64,000 nt of DNA from Pseudoxanthomonas sp. PXM01 (lineage in GTDB: Bacteria > Pseudomonadota > Gammaproteobacteria > Xanthomonadales > Xanthomonadaceae), in NCBI RefSeq assembly GCF_014851815.1, contig NZ_JACVAJ010000003.1:458501-522500 (forward strand), given 5' to 3'. A program made the translations under genes and the position numbers. The notes under the pieces are model-generated. The model saw nothing but the letters and a program-made list of their open reading frames with translations. It made no database searches and was not told the DNA's origin. This document shows, in pieces, positions 11,225 through 19,197 of this stretch (the first letter of the stretch is position 1; every line of letters starts with the position of its first letter).

Positions 11225-12328
11225 ATGGCGCTCACAGGGGATCACCTGCGCCGCTATGCCGTCGCCCGCAGTCTGTTCAAACCGACCACCCTGCCGCGGG
11301 CGATCCAGCGGCTGGGTTTCGTGCAGGCGGACCCGATCCGGGCGCCGGCACGTGCGCAGGACCTGACCCTGCGCCACCGCGTCGCCGGCTATCGCGCCGG
11401 CGACCTGGAGCGGCGGTATCCCCGTCTGCCGCTGGAAGAAGACTTCTTCGTCAACTACGGCTTCCTGCCACGCGAGCACCACCAGCTGATGCATCCGCGC
11501 AAGGCGCGCGAAGTCTGGACGCCCGCGCGCTGGAAGCAGGCGCAGGCGGTGCTGGCGTTCGTCAGCGAGCGCGGCAGCGCGCACCCGCGCGAGGTGGATG
11601 CGCACTTCGGGCATGGCAAGACGACCAACTGGTTCGGTGGTTCGTCGAACGCGAGCACGCAGCTGCTGGACGGCATGCATTACCGCGGCCTGTTGCGGGT
11701 GGCGCGTCGCGAAGGCGGTACGCGCGTCTATGCGCCGCGCATCGGCGACACGACGCCGGTGGCCATGTCGGATGCGGAAGCACGGCTGGATGCGCTGCTC
11801 GACATCATCGTGCGCAAGTACGCGCCGTTGCCGGCGGCGAGCCTGGGCCAGTTGCTGGGTTATCTGCGCAGCGGCGTGCCGCAGTGGACCGACCTGCGCG
11901 CGGCGGCATTGAAGCGTGCGCGTCAGCGGCTGGGCACGGCACGCGTCGATGGTGTGGACTGGTACTGGCCGGCGGACGAGGATCCGCGCTCCCGACGCTG
12001 GAAGCCGGACGACCAGGTGCGCCTGCTGACGCCGTTCGATCCTATCGTGTGGGACCGTCGGCGGTTCGAGATGTTCTGGGGGTGGACGTATCGCTTCGAG
12101 GCGTACACGCCGGCACCGAAGCGGAAGCTGGGGTACTACGCGCTACCGATGTTGTGGGGTGACCGGGTGATTGGGTGGGCTAATCTTAGTGTGGTCGATG
12201 GGGAGCTGCGGTCGAAGTTTGGGTATGTAGATGGACGTGGGTCCAGGGACGCAAAATTTCGTATTGCGGTGGAGGAGGAGTTGGCAAGGATTCGCTTCTT
12301 CCTTGATCGCGAAGAGTGGCGCCTCTAG
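11225..12328 (+). CDS. YcaQ/AlkX-family winged-helix DNA glycosylase
   Basis: A 367-residue protein of the HTH_42 (DUF1006) family. Characterised members (E. coli YcaQ/AlkX, AlkZ) unhook interstrand crosslinks and alkylated bases. Residues Q34-A35-D36 (VQADPI) match the Q-hydrophobic-D catalytic motif of the YcaQ branch as I recall it. Other family landmarks are LEEDFFVNYGFLPREHH and RKLGYYALPMLWGDRVIGWANL. It starts 22 bases after aceE. Base composition drops clearly over its last 200 bases (from about 12100), just ahead of the AT-richer insert, although the C-terminal protein sequence still looks family-like. The repair role is inferred from the family. Confidence 0.85.
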   Translation: MALTGDHLRRYAVARSLFKPTTLPRAIQRLGFVQADPIRAPARAQDLTLRHRVAGYRAGDLERRYPRLPLEEDFFVNYGFLPREHHQLMHPRKAREVWTPARWKQAQAVLAFVSERGSAHPREVDAHFGHGKTTNWFGGSSNASTQLLDGMHYRGLLRVARREGGTRVYAPRIGDTTPVAMSDAEARLDALLDIIVRKYAPLPAASLGQLLGYLRSGVPQWTDLRAAALKRARQRLGTARVDGVDWYWPADEDPRSRRWKPDDQVRLLTPFDPIVWDRRRFEMFWGWTYRFEAYTPAPKRKLGYYALPMLWGDRVIGWANLSVVDGELRSKFGYVDGRGSRDAKFRIAVEEELARIRFFLDREEWRL

Positions 12329-12409
12329 GCGGCCAGGAGGGGCAGGCTATATTGCGCATGGCACATTGCCTTAAGGTACGCAAAGTGGCCTACACACGAC
12401 GAGGGTTCT

Positions 12410-13549
12410 ATGTCTGGAGAAATGTCATCACTCCATCAGTTTCTTACGCCGGTCGATATTCCGCTGGCTCAAATTTTTCTAGATCCAAACAATCCGCGCT
12501 TTACTGAAGCGGACTGGACATACGTAGCGCAAGAAGACTGGGCAAAAGTCGATGTGCAAGAGGCAACCCAGCGCAGAATGCTTGCCGAGTTTGATGTTGA
12601 AAAGCTGCGTATGAGCATGGAGGTAAATGGATTTCTCCCGATTGATCGAGTGGTGGTGAAGAAGTTTGATGAGGAAAAGTATCTTGTCCTAGAGGGAAAT
12701 CGTCGCATCTGTGCAGCAAAAATGATTGGTCAGCTGGCGTTAGATGGAACCAACGTCGCGGATGAGGTTCGTGAATCATTACAGGTTATTCCCTGCCTTC
12801 AGTACACCGGTTCTGATGAGGATGCTGCGTGGATATTCCAGGGGCTTAGACATATTTCCGGTGTCGTCGAATGGTCTGCCTTCAACAAGGCGAAGCTGCT
12901 CGTTGAGCAGATGGAGAAGGATGGTCTGAACCTCACGCAGGTGGGTAAGCGATTTGGTCTTACCTCGCATGGCGCTGGCCAATGGGTTCGCGGCTACTAC
13001 GCATTCAATCAAGCAAGGTCAGCCTCTCAGTTCATAAACCAAGTCGATGAAAGGTCCTATCCCTACTTTCAAGAACTGTTTGGTAAGAGTTCTGCTCCGC
13101 TGCGCGATTGGCTGGAGTGGAAGGAGGCTGAGTACAAATTTGAGAACTCTCTAAACTTTGAAGAGTTCATCTCGTGGCTATATCCTCATTCACGCTCGGA
13201 CGAGGATGAGGGGGTCCTCAAGAAAGGTTATTTCGAGAATCGTCGTGTTGCGCGACGAGACGACCTCAGGCTGATTGCCTCATTGATGATCAATCAGCGC
13301 GATCTTTTCGAGCAATTTCGTGCTGGATCAGACCTAGAGAAATGCTATTCGATAATGCTTTCACGGAAGCTGGAGGAAGATGCCCGGCGTCGAGCTGACC
13401 CTGTGTCGGATCTTTTTTCCGCACTGGAGCAATGTTCAAAGGCTATTGCCAATATTCCCTATGCTGCTATGCGAGACCAAGAGACTAAGGCGCGAATTCT
13501 GAATGGGCTGAATGGTCTTAAGGATGTGATTTCAGACCTGACCTCCTGA
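12410..13549 (+). CDS. ParB/Srx-domain DNA-binding protein of an accessory two-gene cassette
   Basis: A 379-residue protein with an N-terminal ParB/sulfiredoxin-type domain: VDIPLAQIFLDPNNPRF (residues 15-31) and the nucleotide-loop motif EGNRRICAA at 95-103. A segment resembling ParB box II (GLRHISGVVEWSAFNKAKLL) is followed by a helix-turn-helix at about 173-193 (LNLTQVGKRFGLTS). The C-terminal half is unrecognised, helical and charged. G+C is near 50% and it uses codons such as AAA, TTT and ATA that neighbours avoid, a sign of transfer. It is not a chromosome-partition ParB: there is no parA. Three bases separate it from the nuclease gene, so the two act together. The start could also be ATG 12422. 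Confidence 0.78.
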   Translation: MSGEMSSLHQFLTPVDIPLAQIFLDPNNPRFTEADWTYVAQEDWAKVDVQEATQRRMLAEFDVEKLRMSMEVNGFLPIDRVVVKKFDEEKYLVLEGNRRICAAKMIGQLALDGTNVADEVRESLQVIPCLQYTGSDEDAAWIFQGLRHISGVVEWSAFNKAKLLVEQMEKDGLNLTQVGKRFGLTSHGAGQWVRGYYAFNQARSASQFINQVDERSYPYFQELFGKSSAPLRDWLEWKEAEYKFENSLNFEEFISWLYPHSRSDEDEGVLKKGYFENRRVARRDDLRLIASLMINQRDLFEQFRAGSDLEKCYSIMLSRKLEEDARRRADPVSDLFSALEQCSKAIANIPYAAMRDQETKARILNGLNGLKDVISDLTS

Positions 13550-13552
13550 AGT

Positions 13553-14410
13553 ATGAGTCAGAAGCAGAAGATCATTGCAGCTCTCCATCGGGCCGATATT
13601 GGTGGCGCTCCGGTGGATTTCCGGAGTCTTCTGGCTCGATTAGCAGAGTCTGAGTTGCTCTTGCCTAGAATGGACGCAGAGGCTTTTTCTGACACAAATC
13701 TAATGCGTTATTGGAACTGGGCTCAGCAGGAAAATGATGCGCATGTAAGAAGAGGGTGCTTGCCGCTGCTGCGAGCCGTTAGTGCGACTGCTCGCGCGAT
13801 TTCATCGCCGATACACGCGATGATCTCCTCTCATGATCCTGGTCAGCAGGAGATAGGGAAACTAGCGGTTTCTCGTCCGAAATTGCTTCGCGCCATCGAT
13901 GCTTTAACTGATCGAGAGTATGAAGCCTTGGCTTGCGTTGCTTGTAGTGCAGTCGGCAGCAAGATAAATGTTCTGACAAGGCGGGGCAACGAGGGTGGCA
14001 TAGATTTCTTTGCATCAATATCCGCTTCCTCTGGGGCCCATATTTTTGCGGCACCTGGAGCAGAGCTGAGGGTTGTTGGGCAATGCAAGAAGTACAGTAG
14101 CCAGGCTACAGTTGGGCAGATGGATCAGTTCATTCAGACACTGCAGAATGTTCGACACAGAAGTTCACGTGTTTTAGCTCATATCCCGGCTTGGTTTGGC
14201 GACTCTCGGGGACCGATCGTAGGGTGGATGATCTCGCACGCAGGATTTCAGACTGGTGCGAGCGATCAAGCCAAGAATCATGGAATCGTTACTTCCGATT
14301 CACTGGATGTTGCTGAGGTCCTGTCCTTATCACCATCCTTTCATTCCAGTCTTCCTCCTGATGGCAGGGCCTCAAAAGTTGCGGATGAATGTGGTCTATT
14401 ACTTAGATGA
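13553..14410 (+). CDS. Mrr-like PD-(D/E)xK restriction endonuclease-family protein
   Basis: A 285-residue protein whose central region (about 115-200) fits the Mrr catalytic domain: DALTDREYEALA (helix with conserved Glu), then RRGNEGGIDFFA with Asp151, then VVGQCKKYS with Gln177-x-Lys179, then a VGQMDQFIQTL helix. That is the D...(E/Q)xK metal site. The first 110 residues are unrecognised and helical and could be the target-recognition or partner-binding part. It lies three bases downstream of the ParB-like gene, with the same low G+C. No methyltransferase is adjacent, so it is not a classical type II system; a modification-dependent (type IV-like) or otherwise triggered nuclease is more plausible. 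Confidence 0.8.
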   Translation: MSQKQKIIAALHRADIGGAPVDFRSLLARLAESELLLPRMDAEAFSDTNLMRYWNWAQQENDAHVRRGCLPLLRAVSATARAISSPIHAMISSHDPGQQEIGKLAVSRPKLLRAIDALTDREYEALACVACSAVGSKINVLTRRGNEGGIDFFASISASSGAHIFAAPGAELRVVGQCKKYSSQATVGQMDQFIQTLQNVRHRSSRVLAHIPAWFGDSRGPIVGWMISHAGFQTGASDQAKNHGIVTSDSLDVAEVLSLSPSFHSSLPPDGRASKVADECGLLLR

Positions 14411-14492
14411 AACATGTCTCGCTGAAGGTATGGCGCCGATAGCGTCAACGGCGTTTGATCAAGCCATAAGTACCCTTAAGTCAAGCCGTTGA
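14385..14492 (+). pseudogene. possible truncated third ORF at the right edge of the accessory insert
   Basis: A 35-codon reading frame overlapping the nuclease stop by 26 bases. Its first residues, MNVVYYLDETCLAEG, resemble the start of PIN-like/DUF5615 nuclease domains (hydrophobic strand followed by LDE). The frame ends abruptly at 14492, within a few bases of where the composition returns to high G+C. Reading: a partner gene deleted at the insert junction. It could equally be a chance frame; 35 residues is too few to be sure. Confidence 0.3.
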
Positions 14493-14557
14493 GATCGCGC
14501 CGCCAGCGAGCGCAGCAGCCGCCATCGCATCCGGCATTCCCTCACTGGAGTCCCCGC

Positions 14558-14875
14558 ATGTCCCGTCCCCTCGCGCCCGCCGGGCGCCTGTTCGCTGTCG
14601 CTGCCTTCATCGAAGGCTTCACCTGGGCCGGTCTGCTCATCGGCATGTTCCTCAAGTACGGGCCGATGGCCAACGAACTGGGCGTGAAGATCTTCGGCCC
14701 GCTGCATGGCGGCGCCTTCCTGTTCTACGTCGTCGCCACCGTGCTGTCCGCCCTACGCCTGCGCTGGCCGTGGTGGGCCACGCTGCTGGCCGTGATCGCC
14801 GCCGTGCCGCCGCTGGTGACCGTGCCGCTGGAGATGTGGTTCCGCCGTATCGGGTTGCTCAGCGCGCGAGCTTGA
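14558..14875 (+). CDS. DUF3817-family small membrane protein
   Basis: A 105-residue inner-membrane protein with three predicted helices. Conserved features of the DUF3817 family (YvaD/YdzA-like) are visible: the FIEGFTWAGLLIGMFLKY N-terminal helix and LGVKIFGPLHGGAFLFYV with its central HG. Function of the family is not established. Start ATG 14558 was chosen because the domain begins only a few residues later and CTGGAG lies nine bases upstream. It is the first gene of native composition after the accessory insert. A small GC-rich palindrome follows the stop. Confidence 0.8.
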   Translation: MSRPLAPAGRLFAVAAFIEGFTWAGLLIGMFLKYGPMANELGVKIFGPLHGGAFLFYVVATVLSALRLRWPWWATLLAVIAAVPPLVTVPLEMWFRRIGLLSARA

Positions 14876-14886
14876 TGTTCTGAAGC

Positions 14887-14904
14887 GGCGGGCCCAGGCC
14901 CGCC
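14887..14904. repeat. GC-rich palindromic repeat, copy 1
   Basis: GGCGGGCC (14887-14894), two bases, GGCCCGCC (14897-14904), followed by CTACGA. An inverted copy lies at 16521-16538. Similar GGCGGGCC...GGCCCGCCCTA units are scattered intergenic palindromes in Xanthomonadaceae. Here it is 12 bases after the DUF3817 stop and may help end its transcript. Confidence 0.6.
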
Positions 14905-14968
14905 CTACGACGCGGGCCGGGCGCGTCCTTCGCATAGACTGCGTCGCCTCCTCATCGTTCGCCCGCCT

Positions 14969-15922
14969 ATGAGCACGCCGTCCCGCCTGACCGAGTTGCG
15001 CTTGCTGCTGGGCATCGAGCGCAATACCACCCGCCACGGCGAGAAGTGGATCTCCGGCGTCGGCGCGCTGCTGGGCATCGTGGCGGTGTACTGGCTGACC
15101 CGCTGGACGTTCCCCGAACATGCCGCCGGTGCTGTCGGTGGCGCGTTGATGGTCACCTCGATGGGTGCCTCCGCCGTGCTGCTGTTCGCCGTGCCGCAGG
15201 GCGCGCTGTCGCAGCCGTGGGCCGTGGTCGGCGGCCACCTGCTGTCCGCGGTCATCGGCGTGAGCTGCCAGAAACTGTTCCCCGGCCACGCCTGGACTGC
15301 CGCCCTCGCGGTTGGTCTCGCGGTGCTGGGCATGTACTACCTGCGCTGCATCCATCCGCCCGGCGGTGCCACCGCGCTGGCGGCGGTGATCGGCGGCCCG
15401 GAGGTGCATGCGCTCGGCTACCACTACGTGCTGATGCCGATCCTGATCAACGTCGTGGCGATCCTGGCGATGGCCATCGCCTTCAATGCGCTATTCCCGT
15501 GGCGCCGCTATCCCGCGCACCTGCACAAGCGTCGCCAGCCCATCCCCGCCACGCGCCCGGCCGCGCGCCAGTTCGAACTGACGCAGGAGGACTTCTCCGC
15601 CGCGATGGAGCAGCTCAACTCCTACGTCGACATCACCACAGAGAACCTCACCGAGCTGCTGGAGCTGGCGAAGCAGCATGCCGAGAAGAACATCACCCAT
15701 CCTGATGCCATCGTCCACGGACGCTTCTACAGCAACGGAAAACTCGGACGCCTGTGGAGCGTGCGGCATGTCGTGGGCGGCGAGGGCGCCGCACTGCAAT
15801 ACCGTGTCGTGGCCGGCGAACAGGCAGGGACGACGGCGATCGCCGGCATCGACGAATTCCGTCTGTGGGCGCGCTTCGAGGTGGTGCTGCAGGACAACGG
15901 GCGCTGGGTGAAAGCGGATTAG
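14969..15922 (+). CDS. HPP-family integral membrane protein
   Basis: A 317-residue protein. The N-terminal 180 residues form about five membrane helices with the diagnostic motif YLRCIHPPGGATALAAVIGG; HPP-family members include bacterial homologues of plastid nitrite transporters, but bacterial substrates are mostly untested. After RRYPAHLHKRRQP a soluble C-terminal domain of about 130 residues begins, containing a predicted helical stretch (LTEDF-like, NLTELLELAKQHAEKN) and no CBS pair that I can recognise. Short GC-rich palindromes lie on both sides of this gene and the following cupin gene. Confidence 0.85.
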   Translation: MSTPSRLTELRLLLGIERNTTRHGEKWISGVGALLGIVAVYWLTRWTFPEHAAGAVGGALMVTSMGASAVLLFAVPQGALSQPWAVVGGHLLSAVIGVSCQKLFPGHAWTAALAVGLAVLGMYYLRCIHPPGGATALAAVIGGPEVHALGYHYVLMPILINVVAILAMAIAFNALFPWRRYPAHLHKRRQPIPATRPAARQFELTQEDFSAAMEQLNSYVDITTENLTELLELAKQHAEKNITHPDAIVHGRFYSNGKLGRLWSVRHVVGGEGAALQYRVVAGEQAGTTAIAGIDEFRLWARFEVVLQDNGRWVKAD

Positions 15923-16139
15923 CCCCTGGCGCGAGGTGTCCGTCGGGCAGCGGCGGCGATTTCGTCCGCCGAACGGTGACCGGGTCGCGGATGCCGCGGC
16001 GTTGTCGCCGAGTGAGCGGTCGCAGGTGGGCCGTGCTTCGTGTGCACGGGCGGCGTGACGAAGGCCGGAAGCTCCTGCACATGCGTCTTCCCTGTGGCGG
16101 CGCGATGACCGGTCGCAGCGCGCACGCCGGAGCAGACCC

Positions 16140-16496
16140 ATGCATCGCAATGTCTTCCTCATCGTCGGTGTGCTGGCGATCGCCGCCTGCGCGACGTCTT
16201 CCGCGAAGGATCTCGCACGGACCGCCGGTGATGGCGCGCGCGTCATCCTGGAGAACGACAAGGTCCGGGTGATCGAACTGACCGTCGAACCGGGCGCCAG
16301 CACCGGCATGCACTCGCACGGCGACCACATCATCTACTTCCTGGCGCCGGGCGAGGCCCTGCAGAAGAATCCCGACGGCACCGAAGAGAAACGCTCGCTG
16401 CCGGCCGGCCACATCGAATGGGGCGGGCCCGTGAGCCACGACACCGTGAATCGCGGCAGCGTCGCTTCGCGAACACTGATCATCGAACTGAAGTAA
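16140..16496 (+). CDS. cupin-domain putative lipoprotein
   Basis: A 118-residue exported protein. The signal sequence ends in a lipobox-like LAIAAC (Cys17), so it is probably lipid-anchored. The mature part is a single small cupin barrel: EPGASTGMHSHGDHIIYFL supplies the metal-type histidines (HSHGDH) and GGPVSHDTVNRG the second cupin motif with one His. Cupins of this size are usually metal-binding, but the substrate is unknown. It stands alone in its orientation; the next gene is convergent and a GC palindrome lies in the 59 bases between them. Confidence 0.75.
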   Translation: MHRNVFLIVGVLAIAACATSSAKDLARTAGDGARVILENDKVRVIELTVEPGASTGMHSHGDHIIYFLAPGEALQKNPDGTEEKRSLPAGHIEWGGPVSHDTVNRGSVASRTLIIELK

Positions 16497-16520
16497 CGAC
16501 CGTAAGTCTGTTGCCGCAAT

Positions 16521-16538
16521 GGCGGGCCTGGGCCCGCC
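16521..16538. repeat. GC-rich palindromic repeat, copy 2 (inverted relative to copy 1)
   Basis: GGCGGGCC (16521-16528), TG, GGCCCGCC (16531-16538). The central dinucleotide is the complement of that in copy 1 (14895-14896), so the two units are inverted with respect to each other. It lies between the convergent cupin gene and the lipoprotein gene and could serve as a bidirectional terminator. Confidence 0.6.
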
Positions 16539-16555
16539 CTTCGGAAGCGGGGGCG

Positions 16556-16924
16556 TCACGGTGTCCTGCGCAGTCCGTGATCCGCCTGCTCGCAGACGAC
16601 CAGGCCGCCGTCGTCGGTGACGGTGCCCGTGGCCTGCACGCGGTCGCCGGCCTTCAGCGACTGCACCTCATCCGGCGGCGGTGCCTTGCACAGGTTCCAG
16701 CGGGCGGGCAGATGCACATCGACCTGGCCGTTGGCCGCCGCGATCTTGATGATGGCGCTGCCGTCGTAGGTCCACGGCGTGGTGTCGACGCTGACGACGG
16801 TGCCGTTGACGGTGGCCTGCTGTCCCGCCGCCAGCGTGGCGCTGGGCGCGGAGGTGGGCGTCGTCGTCGTGCAGGCGCCGAGCAACAGGGCAGCGGACAG
16901 CAGTCCGAGGCGGGGCAGGGTCAT
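16556..16924 (-). CDS. small secreted lipoprotein, unknown function
   Basis: A 122-residue protein with signal MTLPRLGLLSAALLLGAC, whose lipobox Cys18 is followed by a Thr/Ser/Pro-rich linker. The remaining 80 residues look like an all-beta OB-type fold (ATVNGTVVSVDTTPW...LKAGDRVQATGTVTDDGGLVV), the pattern seen in small nucleic-acid- or metal-tolerance OB proteins of the periplasm. No catalytic motif is seen. Its ATG overlaps the stop of the upstream DUF2272 gene by one base (TGATG), so the two are translationally coupled. Confidence 0.72.
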   Translation of the reverse strand: MTLPRLGLLSAALLLGACTTTTPTSAPSATLAAGQQATVNGTVVSVDTTPWTYDGSAIIKIAAANGQVDVHLPARWNLCKAPPPDEVQSLKAGDRVQATGTVTDDGGLVVCEQADHGLRRTP

Positions 16925-17967
16925 CAGGGCGACTCCGTGTCGGTGGTCGGGGCGGCACCGGCGGGTGTCGCCGATTCTGCGGGGCACCTTGGCACACCCG
17001 ATCCGATGACGCAGTGAACACAGCACTCCGCCTTCTCCGTCGGCTCGCTGCCCGGTGCGTCCTGCGCGGGTGGCAGGTAGCCCGGCAGCTTCGCCAGCTG
17101 CTGCGGCGACTTCAGCCGCAGGATCGCCGCCCAGTCCTGGCGGTTCATGTTGCACGCGGCCTCGTTGTCGGGGGCGCACAGCGTGCCGTCGCCGATGCGC
17201 AGCGGCAGGCCGCCCCAGAACTCGCCGTTGCGGTTCAGCGGCAGCATCCGCATGGTGACGCTCTGCTGCACGTTGCCGCCGATGGCGTAGGCCGTGCTGT
17301 CGTTGTTCGGGTTCACCGCCACCACGATGTCGCAATGCATGTCGAGCGAGCTGCCACTGCGCAGCAACGGCACCAGGCCCTGGTGACCGAACAGCCGGCC
17401 CGACTGGCGCACGTAGCAGATCAGGTCGCCGACCATCGGCTTGGCATGCGCCACGTCGATGACGTCGAACGCATTCGTCGACGGGTTCTGGTACGCCGCC
17501 TGCACGTAGGTGAAGTGGCGGCTGGAACCGCGGAAGCCCGGCACCCTGGCTTCGCGCATCACCCACGAGATGAAGGCGGCCGACCACGGCGTATCCACCA
17601 CGAAGCCGCGGCAGGCCTCGGCCTGCGGCCCGGTCGCCGAGGCGTACAGGCAGTCGGTGGCGCCGCGACGGTGGCCGATGGCGGCGAGCAGGCCGCTGTC
17701 GCGCCAGTAGCGCGCAACACGCTGCCAGGCGCGGTCGTCGCCGATCGACAGCAGCGAGGACTCGGCTTCCATCATCGGTGCATTCGCCAGCTTGCCGTTG
17801 CGGTCGATGAAGGGGCGGTACCACATCAGGTGCTCGCGGCAGGCGACCGCGGCGATGCGGGTGGCTACGTCAGAGGGCGCCTGTTGCGACAACTGCGGGC
17901 AGGCATCGGCCGCACGCGCGGCGAAGGAAGACAGCAGCAGGAGGGGCAGCAACAGCCATGCACGCAT
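16924..17967 (-). CDS. DUF2272-domain secreted protein
   Basis: A 347-residue exported protein: signal MRAWLLLPLLLLSSFAARA, then the DUF2272 domain with DTPWSAAFISWVMREA and the later PMVGDLICYVRQSG and DMHCDIVVAV segments. The Cys/His/Asp arrangement suggests an NlpC/P60- or amidase-like papain fold, as known for DUF2272, so a peptidoglycan hydrolase role is plausible but unproven. The C-terminal tail is Cys-rich (ECCVHC...RC), unusual for the domain. Start 17967 is backed by AAGGA seven bases upstream. It is coupled by a one-base overlap to the lipoprotein gene. Confidence 0.8.
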   Translation of the reverse strand: MRAWLLLPLLLLSSFAARAADACPQLSQQAPSDVATRIAAVACREHLMWYRPFIDRNGKLANAPMMEAESSLLSIGDDRAWQRVARYWRDSGLLAAIGHRRGATDCLYASATGPQAEACRGFVVDTPWSAAFISWVMREARVPGFRGSSRHFTYVQAAYQNPSTNAFDVIDVAHAKPMVGDLICYVRQSGRLFGHQGLVPLLRSGSSLDMHCDIVVAVNPNNDSTAYAIGGNVQQSVTMRMLPLNRNGEFWGGLPLRIGDGTLCAPDNEAACNMNRQDWAAILRLKSPQQLAKLPGYLPPAQDAPGSEPTEKAECCVHCVIGSGVPRCPAESATPAGAAPTTDTESP

Positions 17968-18127
17968 CAGATGATCCTTGGGTCCGTGATCCTTTTTACG
18001 CATCATGCCGCATCGGCAGGACACGACATCATCACGCGGCCTGAAGGTCTGCGAAGGCTCGCGCGATGGTCGTGCGCAGCGCAGGGGCGTTAAGCTCGCC
18101 GCTTCTCTCCGCCTTCCCGGACCGTGC

Positions 18128-19096
18128 GTGCCCTTCCTCCTGCGTGTACTGCTGTTGTCGACCCTCGCGCTGAGCGCCCAGGCGGCCGAACCCGACCGCC
18201 GCATCGCCATCACCATCGATGACCTGCCGTGGCAGCGGATGGACAAGACGCCACCGGCGGAACTGGCCTCGCGCCATGCGCAGCTGATGGCGCAGCTGGA
18301 GCAGGCGGGCGTGCCGGTGGTGGGCTTCGTCAACGAGGGCAAGCTGGAGGTCGATGGCGAGGTGCAGGCGCCGCGCGTGGCGATGCTGCGCGACTGGCTG
18401 GACGCGGGCCATGAGCTGGGCAACCACACGCGTGGCCATCTCGATGTGCACGCGGTGGGATTGCCGGCGTTCCAGCAGGACATCCTCGACGGCGAACGCG
18501 TGCTGCGACCGCTGCTGGCCGAGCGCGGACAGGTGCCGCGCTGGTTCCGCCATCCCTACCTGCGCGCCGGCCGCACGCCGGAGGATCGCGCCACGCTGTC
18601 GGCCTTCCTCGGCGGCCATGGCTACCGCATCGCGCCGGTCACCGTCGACAACGGCGAGTGGGTCTGGGCGCTCGCCTACGCCAACGTGCTCGACGGCCAG
18701 CCCGATACACCGGAGCGTGCGGCCACGCTGGAGCGGCTGCGGCGCGGCTACATTCCCTACATGCTCAACAAGGTCGACTACTACGAAGCGCAGTCGCAGG
18801 CGCTGCTGGGCTACGCGCTGCCGCAGGTGTGGCTGCTGCATGCCAACAAACTGAATGCCGTTGCGTATGCCGAACTGGTGGCGGGTGTGCAGCGGCGCGG
18901 CTACCGCGTGGTGACGCTGGACGAAGCGCTGCGCGATCCCGCGTACGCACGCGGCGAGGACGGCTACAACGGCCGCTATGGTCCCAGCTGGCTGCATCGC
19001 TGGGCGATGGCCGAGAAGAAGCCCAAGACGTTCTACACCGGCGAGCCGGTGGTGCCCGGATGGGTGCTGCAGCTGGCGGGCGTCGAGTCCGAATAG
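18128..19096 (+). CDS. secreted polysaccharide deacetylase family protein
   Basis: A NodB-fold hydrolase of about 322 residues in the periplasm or outside. Motif 1 is AITIDDLP (catalytic Asp-Asp), motif 2 is ELGNHTRGHLDVH (metal-binding HxxxH), and WFRHPYLRAG is motif 3, so the active site looks complete. The chosen start is GTG 18128, which gives a clean signal peptide (PFLLRVLLLSTLALSAQA); no ATG fits as well, and the only upstream ATG (18005) would add 41 residues of basic, low-quality sequence. The substrate (chitin oligomer, peptidoglycan or another N-acetylated glycan) cannot be told. Confidence 0.85.
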   Translation: MPFLLRVLLLSTLALSAQAAEPDRRIAITIDDLPWQRMDKTPPAELASRHAQLMAQLEQAGVPVVGFVNEGKLEVDGEVQAPRVAMLRDWLDAGHELGNHTRGHLDVHAVGLPAFQQDILDGERVLRPLLAERGQVPRWFRHPYLRAGRTPEDRATLSAFLGGHGYRIAPVTVDNGEWVWALAYANVLDGQPDTPERAATLERLRRGYIPYMLNKVDYYEAQSQALLGYALPQVWLLHANKLNAVAYAELVAGVQRRGYRVVTLDEALRDPAYARGEDGYNGRYGPSWLHRWAMAEKKPKTFYTGEPVVPGWVLQLAGVESE

Positions 19097-19197
19097 GTGG
19101 CCCGCGGCGCCGGTTTTCCGCGTTGGTCCTGATGGACCAGGGCGGACCGGAACGCAGGCCAGGCAAGGCGACACATCTTCCTGCTGGGAACGCGCGC

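Noticed and set aside
8458..11235. Long minus-strand frame opposite aceE (925 codons)
   Set aside because: Shadow of aceE with repetitive composition; the E1 protein on the plus strand has all family motifs.
12410..13549. Chromosome-partition ParB assignment
   Set aside because: No parA neighbour, no parS-like palindrome seen, low G+C and linkage to a nuclease gene argue against the housekeeping ParB.
12330..14557. Integrative element or prophage remnant
   Set aside because: No integrase, recombinase, tRNA target or flanking direct repeat was seen; only low-G+C cargo genes are present.
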